Of a stretch of 5,845 nt of DNA, positions 1 to 5,845 are shown piece after piece (within the stretch, counting starts at the first letter, position 1; every line of letters starts with the position of its first letter). This DNA is from Desulfonema limicola (lineage in GTDB: Bacteria; Desulfobacterota; Desulfobacteria; Desulfobacterales; Desulfosalsimonadaceae). The stretch is from the NCBI GenBank assembly GCA_020722245.1, contig DYLE01000155.1, forward strand, positions 1 through 5,845. Reading direction: 5' to 3'. The position numbers were made by a program, and so were the translations under genes. The notes below the pieces were generated by a model that was not told the DNA's origin, did not search any database, and saw nothing but the letters and a program-made list of their open reading frames with translations.

Positions 1-142
1 GAGGTTTTTCAATCATTTTTCACCAAAAATTCCCGCCAATCGCGGATTTGGGGAATGACCCGCCCGGGATTTGTCGCCATCGTAGATGGGTTTTTCAGGT
101 ATGGGTTTTGACCCCGGCCGTTATCCAAGCGGGTGATTCCTG

Positions 143-171
143 TTGATAAAATATTGTTTCGCATGTAAGGT
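143..171 (+). promoter_or_regulatory. weak candidate sigma70 promoter for tyrA
   Basis: A TTGATA hexamer (143-148) is followed after 17 bases by TAAGGT (166-171). The -35 matches the TTGACA consensus well and the spacing is ideal, but the -10 keeps only the T-A start and the final T. It would start transcription roughly 50 bases before the tyrA ATG. No better hexamer pair is visible in the leader. Transcription could equally come from genes upstream of the window, because aromatic-pathway genes are often clustered. Confidence 0.25.
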
Positions 172-226
172 GGTTTCGATTTTCCAACCCCAAGGGGGTC
201 CATATTAATTTTGGAATAAAGCTGCC

Positions 227-1360
227 ATGAAGGATGATTTTAAAACAACCCTTGACGGCCTGAGGGCCAAGATCGATGCCATCGATGAGGAACTGGTGCG
301 GTTGCTGGCCCAACGCCAGAAACAGGTGGAACAGGTGGTGGCCTTGAAAAAGGCCCACAGCCTGCCGGTGTATCACCCGGCAAGGGAGGAGGACCTGATT
401 TTTCAAAAACGGGAGAAGGCAAGGCAGGCCGGGCTGGATGCGGATTACGTGGAAGAGCTTTACCGGGTTATCCTTCGGCAGTCCCGGGTGAAGCAGAATG
501 AACACATGGCCCGCGAGGGGGTGAGGCCCGGCGCCAAGGTGCTGATCGTGGGCGGGTTCGGGGAGATGGGGAGGTATTTTGAGAAATGGTTTACGGGCGC
601 CGGCTACTCGGTGCGGCTGATGGGCCGAAAGGATTGGCCGGATGCGGCCAGGCTGTGCGAGGGGATCGACCTGGCCCTGGTTTCCGTACCCATCGAGACC
701 ACGCCGGAGATTGTGCGGCGGATCAGCCCCTACCTCCCCGCAAATGCCGTGCTTGCGGATATCACCAGCATCAAGGCGGCGCCCCTTAAGGCCATGCTGG
801 AGGCGCATCAGGGGCCGGTTCTGGGGCTTCATCCCTTGTTCGGGCCCACCACCTCGACGTTGGACAAGCAGATCATCGTCGCCACGCCGGGCAGAAACGA
901 CGAAGCCTGCCGATGGGTGCTGGATCAGTTTTCCACCTGGGGCGCCGTCATCGTGATGTCGGACGCCCAGGAGCATGATGACATCATGGGGATTGTGCAG
1001 GCGCTGCGGCATTTCGCCACATTCGCCTTCGGCCGGTTTCTGGCCCATAGAAAGATCAGGCTGGAAAGAACCCTTGAGTTTTCAAGCCCGATTTACCGCC
1101 TGGAGCTGGCCATGGTGGGACGGCTTTTTGCCCAGGACGCCTCCCTTTATGCGGAGATTATTTTCGCATCCCCGGAAAGGCGGAGCCTGCTCAAGGATTA
1201 TATTTCAAGCCTGAACAGAAGCCTGGATATGCTGGAAAAGGGAGACAAGGCGGTTTTTATCGATGAGTTTACCAAAATCGCTCAATGGTTCGGCCCGTTT
1301 TCCGGACAGGCCATGCGGGAAAGCTCATACCTTATTGAAAAGCTTATCGAACGTTTTTAA
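227..1360 (+). CDS. tyrA: bifunctional chorismate mutase / prephenate dehydrogenase (T-protein)
   Basis: This enzyme converts chorismate to prephenate and then oxidatively decarboxylates it to 4-hydroxyphenylpyruvate, the tyrosine precursor, in the cytosol. The 377 residues match the length and order of E. coli TyrA (373). Residues 1-95 are an AroQ-type chorismate mutase with the active-site set R13, R30, K41, R53, E54 and Q90, equivalent to R11, R28, K39, R51, E52 and Q88 of the E. coli P-protein. From about 103 comes the dehydrogenase: Rossmann loop GGFGEMG (109-115), catalytic His202 in GLHPLFGP, the QALRHFATFAFG helix, and Arg291 in SSPIYRLELAMVGRLFAQ, a block nearly identical to E. coli. 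The ATG is chosen because it places the mutase helix at the usual N-terminal distance. Its Shine-Dalgarno is weak (TTGGAA, 211-216). At the end of beta-strand 2, G133-R134 replace the E. coli Glu-Gln, which may alter NAD/NADP preference (inference). No ACT regulatory domain is present. The TAA stop lies 13 bases from the convergent nitroreductase stop. Confidence 0.97.
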   Translation: MKDDFKTTLDGLRAKIDAIDEELVRLLAQRQKQVEQVVALKKAHSLPVYHPAREEDLIFQKREKARQAGLDADYVEELYRVILRQSRVKQNEHMAREGVRPGAKVLIVGGFGEMGRYFEKWFTGAGYSVRLMGRKDWPDAARLCEGIDLALVSVPIETTPEIVRRISPYLPANAVLADITSIKAAPLKAMLEAHQGPVLGLHPLFGPTTSTLDKQIIVATPGRNDEACRWVLDQFSTWGAVIVMSDAQEHDDIMGIVQALRHFATFAFGRFLAHRKIRLERTLEFSSPIYRLELAMVGRLFAQDASLYAEIIFASPERRSLLKDYISSLNRSLDMLEKGDKAVFIDEFTKIAQWFGPFSGQAMRESSYLIEKLIERF

Positions 1361-1394
1361 ACCTGGGGGCGTTTTATTCAAAGCCAACCCAGGT
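1361..1394. terminator. hairpin in the convergent tyrA / nitroreductase junction
   Basis: ACCTGGG (1361-1367) is perfectly complementary to CCCAGGT (1388-1394). An inner GGC (1368-1370) can pair with GCC (1383-1385), leaving two unpaired A's. The stem starts directly after the tyrA stop, and the nitroreductase TAA lies in its loop, so one hairpin could serve both transcripts. Neither side has the U-run of a canonical intrinsic terminator. It may therefore be a processing or stability hairpin, or chance. Confidence 0.35.
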
Positions 1395-2048
1395 GGTGAT
1401 CTCATCCACCGGAACCCGGCTGCTTTTCAGACGGTTTGCTGGAAAATCCGGATCCGGGTATCCCATGGCGATTGCGATCATGATCCGCTTGGTGTCCGGA
1501 ATTCCGGCGAGATCCCTTAACACCTCCGGATAGAATACCCCTTGATCCTCGATGCAGCTGCCGAGCCCGTAATGTAATGCGGTGAGACAGATGCTGTAAA
1601 CCACCGTGCCCATGTCAAGCAGGGGACCGGGTGAACCCAGGGATTTGTCGGTCACCGCGATTATAGCCACAGGCGCATCGAAAAACCGAAACCCGCGCTA
1701 CATCCACCAGGCCCGTTTCACCTTGTCCTCCCGCTGGATATCCATGAGCTCGAAAATCTGTTTGGCCAGAGATACCTGCCGGTCTCTGTATACGCTTTCC
1801 TTTGGCCAGAGGGCGACCAGATGATCCGGGTTCATGGACGCTCTGCTGTTTAGCTTATCGACAATCCCCTTTCGTATTCGGTTCAGCACATCCCCGGCGA
1901 TGACAAAAAATTCCCAGGGCTGGGTGTTCATGGCGGACGGGGCGTAAACAGCGGTTTCCAAAATTTTTTTTATGAGGGATTTTTCAACCGGCCTGGGGGC
2001 AAACCCTCTGATACTTTTTCTCTTCCTTATCGCATCCACGATATCCAT
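1374..2048 (-). pseudogene. nitroreductase-family flavoprotein interrupted by one in-frame TAG
   Basis: Nitroreductase-family proteins are FMN-dependent NAD(P)H oxidoreductases, usually cytosolic dimers. Reading from the ATG at 2048, the frame shows the family N-terminus: RKSIR (10-14), a typical FMN-phosphate contact, and PSAMNTQPWEF (37-47), the conserved S-x-x-N-x-Q-P-W flavin segment. Codon 117 is TAG (1700-1698). The same frame then continues without any shift through RGFRFFDAPVAII (118-130), a family-typical segment. It ends with the MGYPDPD and R-x-P-x-D-E-x-x-W C-terminal motifs and a TAA stop, 224 residues in all. Because the second half is fully conserved and in frame, the TAG is the only lesion. 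It may be a recent nonsense mutation, a sequencing error, or a UAG read as sense (pyrrolysine or suppressor). A restart at GTG codon 127 (1670) has no Shine-Dalgarno and would make a fragment lacking the flavin-phosphate motifs. The gene has a strong ribosome binding site and shares a divergent control region with the GGDEF-ATPase gene. The substrate cannot be inferred. Confidence 0.85.
1698..1700 (-). other. in-frame amber codon inside the nitroreductase gene
   Basis: The complement reads TGG TGG ATG TAG CGC GGG TTT CGG, that is W-W-M-stop-R-G-F-R. Codons before and after belong to the same frame, since 2048 and 1670 differ by 378 bases (126 codons). One substitution from CAG, GAG, AAG, TGG, TTG, TCG or a Tyr codon would create it. 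Both complete genes here whose true ends are visible, tyrA and this one, end in TAA. Confidence 0.9.
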
Positions 2049-2056
2049 TTTCGGGA

Positions 2057-2064
2057 TCTCCTTT
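2057..2064 (-). promoter_or_regulatory. strong Shine-Dalgarno of the nitroreductase gene
   Basis: On the minus strand AAAGGAGA lies about 8-9 bases before the ATG at 2048. This near-consensus site fixes the start and shows the interrupted gene still has an intact translation signal. Confidence 0.8.
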
Positions 2065-2112
2065 CAGAAATAACCCTTTATTTCCGGCGGGTTTTAGACG
2101 TTGATGGTTTCA

Positions 2113-2141
2113 TCAGTAAAGGAGTTGTAAAATTTTGTCAA
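2113..2141 (-). promoter_or_regulatory. candidate promoter for the nitroreductase gene
   Basis: On the minus strand a perfect TTGACA (2141-2136) is followed after 17 bases by TACTGA (2118-2113), a poor -10. The -35 is exact, but the -10 keeps only the leading T-A, so a helper factor may be needed. It overlaps the rightward promoter of the GGDEF-ATPase gene, so the two polymerases would compete. The -10 partly overlaps a small inverted repeat, TGATG-gttt-CATCA (2102-2115). Confidence 0.35.
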
Positions 2142-2152
2142 ACGGATATAAT
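2125..2152 (+). promoter_or_regulatory. sigma70-type promoter of the GGDEF-ATPase gene
   Basis: TTGTAA (2125-2130) and a perfect TATAAT (2147-2152) are separated by 16 bases. The start site would be near 2159, giving a leader of about 35 bases before the ATG at 2194. The TATAAT is embedded in a 13-base perfect palindrome, described separately. Confidence 0.6.
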
Positions 2153-2155
2153 CCG
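2143..2155. promoter_or_regulatory. palindrome over the -10 box, possible operator
   Basis: CGGAT-ATA-ATCCG is a perfect inverted repeat with a three-base centre, covering the TATAAT of the rightward promoter. A dimeric repressor bound here would block that promoter and crowd the TTGACA of the opposite one at 2136-2141. A chance palindrome of this size is possible; no second copy is seen in the window. Confidence 0.35.
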
Positions 2156-2183
2156 AAACAGATCCCATTCATTTTTACCCCCA

Positions 2184-2188
2184 GGGGG
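2184..2188 (+). promoter_or_regulatory. Shine-Dalgarno of the GGDEF-ATPase gene within a C5/G5 palindrome
   Basis: GGGGG, in the context AGGGGGAA, lies 5 bases before the ATG at 2194 and supports that start. It is preceded by CCCCC (2178-2182) with one A between, so a short CCCC/GGGG stem could hide the ribosome binding site. That occlusion is inference. Confidence 0.55.
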
Positions 2189-2193
2189 AAATA

Positions 2194-5100
2194 ATGAAAT
2201 TTCAAAAAATCCTCTATTTCCTTCAAAATGTCGGAAAAGACCCTTCCGCTCTGATGTCGGAGGATTACCTGACCGGCCTTCACAACCGCCGCTTCCTGCT
2301 CAGTTATTTAAAAAATGAAATCGACTGGAACGCATTAACGGAGCATCCGGTTTCCCTCCTGGTCATGGATATCGATCATTTCAAACGGATTAACGATCAG
2401 TATGGGCATACCGTGGGGGACCAGGCCCTGGTTCATATCGCTGCTATTCTAAAGGAGGCGTCCACGGACAAAGGGATCCCTGTCCTTTTTGCCGGTGACG
2501 AGTTCATGCTTCTGCTGCCGAACAAAGGAAAAAGAGAGGCCTTGGCCATGGGGGAGGAGCTGCTTCGTAAAACAGGCAGCAATCCCTTTTTTTCAGCCGA
2601 AGCCGGTACTGAAATTCCTGTCACCATGAGCATCGGAATCGCCACGGCTTCAGACGACGCCAAAACCGGAGAGACGCTGATTCAGCAGGCAAAGAACGCC
2701 CTGTATCATGCGAAGCAATCCGGCCGAAACCGGTATGTGGATGCGGGAACGGTCAGCCGGAGGGCGGTCCAGTGCCTGGAGGTCGCCGGCATTGTGGGTC
2801 GGAAGTTCCAGTTCGAGCAGGTGAGCAAGGCATTAAAAGAGGTGGGCGAAGGGAAGAGCCGTTTTGTCATTGTCGACGGGGCGCCCGGAATGGGAAAGAC
2901 CAGTTTTTTGGAGAGCCTTGGGCGGAACCTGGAAAAAACAAAACTCAACCCCATTCGGGCTTCCGGAGTGGCGCAGGAATCCTTTCGGCCCTATTACCTG
3001 ATCACCTATATCGTGATGATGCTGATGAATCAGAAGGAGGATAAGGGCATCGGTATTCTGGAGGACATGAGCGAAAAAGACATCGACCTGTTGGCTTATA
3101 TCCTGCCCCAGATCAAGGACAGCGATGCCCTGCCGCCCAAGGACGAGGCGGGTCAGCGGGAATTGATTTTTAGGGCGTTTATCCGGTTTTTGACCTCCCT
3201 GGTGGGGAACCGGCCCCTGGTGCTGCTCATCGATGACCTGCATTACAGCGATCCGGCATCCCTTCACCTGCTGCGGGTGATCCTTACAGCAAAGACGATC
3301 CGTCTGTTTATCTGCGGCACCGCCTCGGAGGAAAAGCACGCCGGCCCCAAGGCCGTTCCTCTGGATCTGTTCCGTTCCGCCTATGGCAAGTCCCTGGAAA
3401 TCTTAGATGTCCGCCTGACCCCGCTTACGGTCACGGACATTGAAAAATACATCAACATCATTTTTCCCGGGATCTCCATGCCCCAGCGCTTGATCCAGGA
3501 ACTGGTTGGCCTCACCCAGGGGAACCCCCTTTTTATTATCGAGATTTTAAGAAAGATGATCGCCGATCAGAAGATCATTCAGTCTCAAAACCGGTGGAAG
3601 GTCGCGCCTTTAGAAAAGAGGTATTTCCCCAACTCCCTTGAAGAGATCATTTTAAAAAAGATGGCCTTTTTAGATGATGAAAGCAAACGGTTTCTGGAGT
3701 GCGCTTCCGCCTTCGGCGAATCCATCTCCCTGAGCATGCTGACCGGCAGCTACAATGAAAAATCCTCAAAGATTCATGATTTTTTAAACCAGGTGGTGGA
3801 CCAGGGAATCGTTAAATCCGATTTTAAGGAAAATGATGAAAGTATAAGGTTTTCAAGCAAGCGGGTTCGGGAGATCATCTACGACGGGATTCAGCCGGAG
3901 CAGAAGAAGAGCCTGCATACGGAGATCGGAAACTATCAGGAGACCCTCTACAAGCAGGACCTTCTTCCGGCCGCATCATTTTTATCCTACCAGTTTCAGC
4001 GTTCAAACAACAAGGAAAAGGCCGAGACCTACACCCGGCTTCAGGAGACCCATAATCGGCGGGTTTTTAATCTTAAGGAGGCGATCACCTATTCAGCCGA
4101 TGAGGTGGAGGACAAGGGGCTGGAAGGCGCAGAAGAGATCGGGGACGCCCCCTTGTCCGAAGAAGGCCTGGGCGTTGTCCCCAAAATGATGCGGGCGCTG
4201 CTTTTGGCCGTTCGCAACATCAGGCTTTATCCGGTTGAGAGCAAGGCCGTGGTCAGCTCCATTGCACAGCTTCAGCATCTGATTGAGAAGATCCTGAGGG
4301 AGGTTGAGCGGTTCAGCATCATCACCCAGAAACAAGCGATCCTGATCAACCGGCGGGAGCTCGATGCCGGGGGTTTTTCCTCCCTTGCGGAAAAAATCAT
4401 CGTTTTCTGGAACTGGCTTCAGCTCAAAAGCCTGACCTTTGTTCGCGGGTTTACCCAAAAAGAACTCAGCCTGATGCTCGAAAAATTCAGCCGCGTGGAA
4501 AGAAAAGAGATCATCGCTCCTAATTTTTGGGAGAAATTCATCCAGGAGAACCGAATATCCCGGATTTATCCCCGGCAGGTCCGGTATATGAAAATCGATG
4601 TGGATTCCGCAGGCGCAGGATCCGAAACCATCGACCTTCTGATGGCCTCGGTCTCGGATGAGACGGACAAGGAATCGGGCCCGGAGATGCTAGATGACCG
4701 GGATGTGGACCTTATTCGACAGGTGATCGGCGCGATGATCGGCGCATACAGCAAGTTTAAGCTCTACCCGCCCACCGGCCCGGTGGCAAAGGATGCGGTC
4801 GAAAAGCTGCTTATAACCCTTAAGGCTTTTTTTAAAAAACAGCCGGTGCTGACCTTTTCCCGGGTGGAGAAATCCCTTCTGGTAAACGATCATAAACTGG
4901 ATACCACCCGGTTTGAAACCCTCGCCTCCGGTCTTTTAGGCTTTTTTTCCGATACCCGTTTAAACAGCATCACGTTTCTGGCTCATGTGTCTCCGGGGGA
5001 GCTGCTTGAGTTTTTTGCCGCGTCGTCTCAACCCTTATCGGAGACCCTGGACTCCGGATTCTGGCAGACCGTCCTCAAGGAAAAGCAGATCTCCGGGGTT

Positions 5101-5845
5101 TTGCTGGATCAGCGGGTTTACGGCATTGTCGACGAGATGGGCGAGAAAGAGACATCGGATGAAGGGTTCAGCCGCGCCGGGGAAGCGCTTTTATTCGAAG
5201 AGACAGAGGTCGAGACGCTTGACCCTGAAACCCTTTCAAACGGCGTAAAGGAACTCTTTCTGACCGGCCGGAAAAAAGAAGCGGCTGCGATTTTAGACCG
5301 GCTTTGCGAAAGATACACGGCTTCCGATACCGACGGCAGAAGCAAAATGACGGATGTCTTTGAATCCCTGCTAAAGCCGACGGGCTGGCGTCCCAGCGCC
5401 GCCTACCTTAAATTTATACTGGACCCGATGATCCCCCTTTTCAAGAAGGAAACCGATGCCGGGCGGATCAGCCGTTTTGCCGGTCTGTTTCAGGATTGTG
5501 CGGCCGATTTTATTCTTTTCAGTGAGTACGCCCTGGCCGTCTGGGTCTATACCCAGCTTCAGCAGCAGCCCGCATACAATGATGCGGACCCCATGGAGCA
5601 ATGGGACGGGATTAATTTTTTTGAAAAAGTTCTGGATCCTAAAATCGGCGATGCCGTTTGTGAGGATCTGAAATCCGAGGACCGCAGCCGCCAGCAGGAG
5701 TCCTTTGGGCTTTTAAGCAGCATGGGCCCCAGGGCGCTTCCGCTTCTGATCGACATCATCAAGCGGGAGTCCAACCTGCGGGTGAGAAGGCTGGCTGCCC
5801 AGCTTCTAAAGGATCAGGGCGCAAAAGGCGTAAATCTGATCAAAA
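2194..5845 (+). CDS. GGDEF (diguanylate cyclase)-STAND ATPase-HEAT multidomain signalling protein, 3' end outside the window
   Basis: The frame is open for 1217 codons with no stop before the window edge. Residues 20-182 form a GGDEF domain, which makes cyclic di-GMP from two GTP. Visible are DYLTGLHNRR (24-33), metal and base contacts D59, K64, N67 and D76, the loop AGDEF (100-104), SIGIA (146-150), K174 and R178. The first Gly of the loop is Ala, and the inhibitory RxxD site is replaced by T91-x-x-G94. From about 198 follows a STAND/AAA_16-type ATPase: VGR (201-203), Walker A GAPGMGKTS (229-237), Walker B LVLLIDDLHYSD (342-353), GNPLF (443-447), then a winged-helix and helical arm to about 640 including the F-x-x-x-x-V-R-E-I-I-Y motif. 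Residues 661-803 and 838-980 are two copies of one module of unknown function. A helical stretch leads to HEAT repeats from about 1166. No signal peptide or membrane span is seen, so it is probably cytosolic. I infer that ATPase and scaffold changes gate the cyclase. The ATG has a GGGGG ribosome binding site and a good promoter of its own. Confidence 0.9.
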   Translation, partial: MKFQKILYFLQNVGKDPSALMSEDYLTGLHNRRFLLSYLKNEIDWNALTEHPVSLLVMDIDHFKRINDQYGHTVGDQALVHIAAILKEASTDKGIPVLFAGDEFMLLLPNKGKREALAMGEELLRKTGSNPFFSAEAGTEIPVTMSIGIATASDDAKTGETLIQQAKNALYHAKQSGRNRYVDAGTVSRRAVQCLEVAGIVGRKFQFEQVSKALKEVGEGKSRFVIVDGAPGMGKTSFLESLGRNLEKTKLNPIRASGVAQESFRPYYLITYIVMMLMNQKEDKGIGILEDMSEKDIDLLAYILPQIKDSDALPPKDEAGQRELIFRAFIRFLTSLVGNRPLVLLIDDLHYSDPASLHLLRVILTAKTIRLFICGTASEEKHAGPKAVPLDLFRSAYGKSLEILDVRLTPLTVTDIEKYINIIFPGISMPQRLIQELVGLTQGNPLFIIEILRKMIADQKIIQSQNRWKVAPLEKRYFPNSLEEIILKKMAFLDDESKRFLECASAFGESISLSMLTGSYNEKSSKIHDFLNQVVDQGIVKSDFKENDESIRFSSKRVREIIYDGIQPEQKKSLHTEIGNYQETLYKQDLLPAASFLSYQFQRSNNKEKAETYTRLQETHNRRVFNLKEAITYSADEVEDKGLEGAEEIGDAPLSEEGLGVVPKMMRALLLAVRNIRLYPVESKAVVSSIAQLQHLIEKILREVERFSIITQKQAILINRRELDAGGFSSLAEKIIVFWNWLQLKSLTFVRGFTQKELSLMLEKFSRVERKEIIAPNFWEKFIQENRISRIYPRQVRYMKIDVDSAGAGSETIDLLMASVSDETDKESGPEMLDDRDVDLIRQVIGAMIGAYSKFKLYPPTGPVAKDAVEKLLITLKAFFKKQPVLTFSRVEKSLLVNDHKLDTTRFETLASGLLGFFSDTRLNSITFLAHVSPGELLEFFAASSQPLSETLDSGFWQTVLKEKQISGVLLDQRVYGIVDEMGEKETSDEGFSRAGEALLFEETEVETLDPETLSNGVKELFLTGRKKEAAAILDRLCERYTASDTDGRSKMTDVFESLLKPTGWRPSAAYLKFILDPMIPLFKKETDAGRISRFAGLFQDCAADFILFSEYALAVWVYTQLQQQPAYNDADPMEQWDGINFFEKVLDPKIGDAVCEDLKSEDRSRQQESFGLLSSMGPRALPLLIDIIKRESNLRVRRLAAQLLKDQGAKGVNLIK
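4174..4602 (+). repeat. internal protein module, copy A (residues 661-803)
   Basis: The module starts with a helix ending in the signature R-N-I-R-L-Y-P (674-680). It runs through a second helix, a short strand around AILINRREL (715-723), another helix and the strand KSLTFVRGF (745-753), and ends near FWEKF (778-782). Y679, P680, N719, L723 and S746-x-T748-F749 recur at an exact 179-residue offset in copy B. I cannot name the fold. Similar L-Y-P modules occur, as I recall, in large HEAT or HD-domain signalling proteins of Desulfobacterota. Confidence 0.75.
4705..5133 (+). repeat. internal protein module, copy B (residues 838-980)
   Basis: This is the second copy of the module. Signature F-K-L-Y-P-P (855-860) matches R-L-Y-P of copy A, LLVNDHKL (895-902) matches ILINRREL, and NSITF (924-928) matches KSLTF, all at an offset of 179 residues. 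FWQTV (956-960) matches FWEKF at 178. Identity is low apart from these positions, so the duplication is old. A charged linker of about 35 residues (804-837), rich in Asp and Glu, separates the copies. Confidence 0.75.
5689..5845 (+). other. start of C-terminal HEAT repeats in the GGDEF-ATPase protein
   Basis: Residues 1166-1217 fit the HEAT (PBS-lyase-like) pattern: L-L-x-S-M-G-x-x-A-L-P-x-L-I, then an R-x-x-N-L-x-V-R-R-L-A-A-x-L-L turn and helix (about 1174-1204). Only one full repeat and the start of the next fit in the window. HEAT arrays usually serve as protein-binding scaffolds, so this end is the likely partner- or ligand-sensing part (inference). Confidence 0.7.

Noticed and set aside
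1..111. Open frame running in from the left edge, ending in TGA at 109-111, as a possible tail of an upstream gene
   Set aside because: The 36 residues resemble no protein end I know, including the usual tyrA neighbours aroA and pheA, and other frames are open for similar lengths. The upstream gene cannot be supported.
86..136. Sixteen-codon leader peptide with two Phe and one Tyr before tyrA, as a possible attenuator
   Set aside because: It has no Shine-Dalgarno, and the aromatic codons are few and not clustered. No convincing terminator/antiterminator pair follows; only a 5-bp C/G stem is present, without a U-run.
95..1048. Long open frame on the minus strand opposite tyrA (317 codons)
   Set aside because: It lies antisense to the strongly conserved TyrA sequence, matches no family I recognise, and is rich in His, Pro, Gly and Leu as expected of a shadow frame.
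1698..1700. Selenocysteine recoding
   Set aside because: The codon is TAG, not TGA.
1374..2048. Frameshift, or two separate genes, as the cause of the split nitroreductase
   Set aside because: Both halves are in the same frame, and conserved family sequence resumes immediately after the stop. The downstream part has no ribosome binding site.
2833..3339. Minus-strand open frame of 168 codons inside the GGDEF-ATPase gene
   Set aside because: It overlaps the Walker A/B region of the plus-strand protein, has low-complexity His/Gln composition and no recognisable motif.
2194..5845. STAND-type antiphage (Avs-like) defence protein
   Set aside because: The N-terminal domain is a near-complete cyclase rather than a nuclease, protease or membrane effector, and the neighbours are a housekeeping tyrA and a nitroreductase. 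No defence or mobile gene is present. The order output-STAND-repeats is similar, but that alone is not enough.

Overview
The window reads as chromosomal DNA of moderate GC from a free-living bacterium. My best guess is a sulfate-reducer-like member of the Desulfobacterota (former Deltaproteobacteria). This rests only on the style of the genes: an E. coli-like fused TyrA beside a very large soluble signalling protein ending in HEAT repeats. No marker gene is present to settle it.

Layout. Positions 1-226 hold no convincing gene and act as the leader of the first gene. Positions 227-1360 (+) encode a complete bifunctional chorismate mutase/prephenate dehydrogenase (tyrA). Convergent to it, 13 bases away, lies a nitroreductase-family gene (minus strand, 1374-2048). 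It is intact in frame from end to end except for one in-frame TAG at codon 117. A 145-base divergent intergenic region (2049-2193) carries a good sigma70-type promoter for the rightward gene. Its TATAAT sits inside a perfect 13-base palindrome. A consensus TTGACA faces the other way towards the nitroreductase. From 2194 to the window edge (+) runs one uninterrupted reading frame of at least 1217 codons, with no stop before the end of the window.

The large protein is the main point of interest. Its order is: an N-terminal GGDEF diguanylate cyclase domain with an AGDEF active-site loop and no RxxD inhibitory site; a STAND/AAA_16-type ATPase with clear Walker A and B motifs and a winged-helix/helical arm; two copies of a module of about 143 residues that align to each other without gaps at a constant 179-residue offset over their core; a helical linker; and the start of C-terminal HEAT repeats. 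No membrane segment or signal peptide is visible, so it should be a cytosolic platform in which ATP-dependent conformational change could gate cyclic-di-GMP synthesis. That coupling is inference.

TyrA is a housekeeping enzyme of tyrosine biosynthesis. The nitroreductase and the GGDEF-ATPase share a divergent control region but have no evident pathway link to TyrA. Nothing here looks like a mobile element, CRISPR array or RNA gene.
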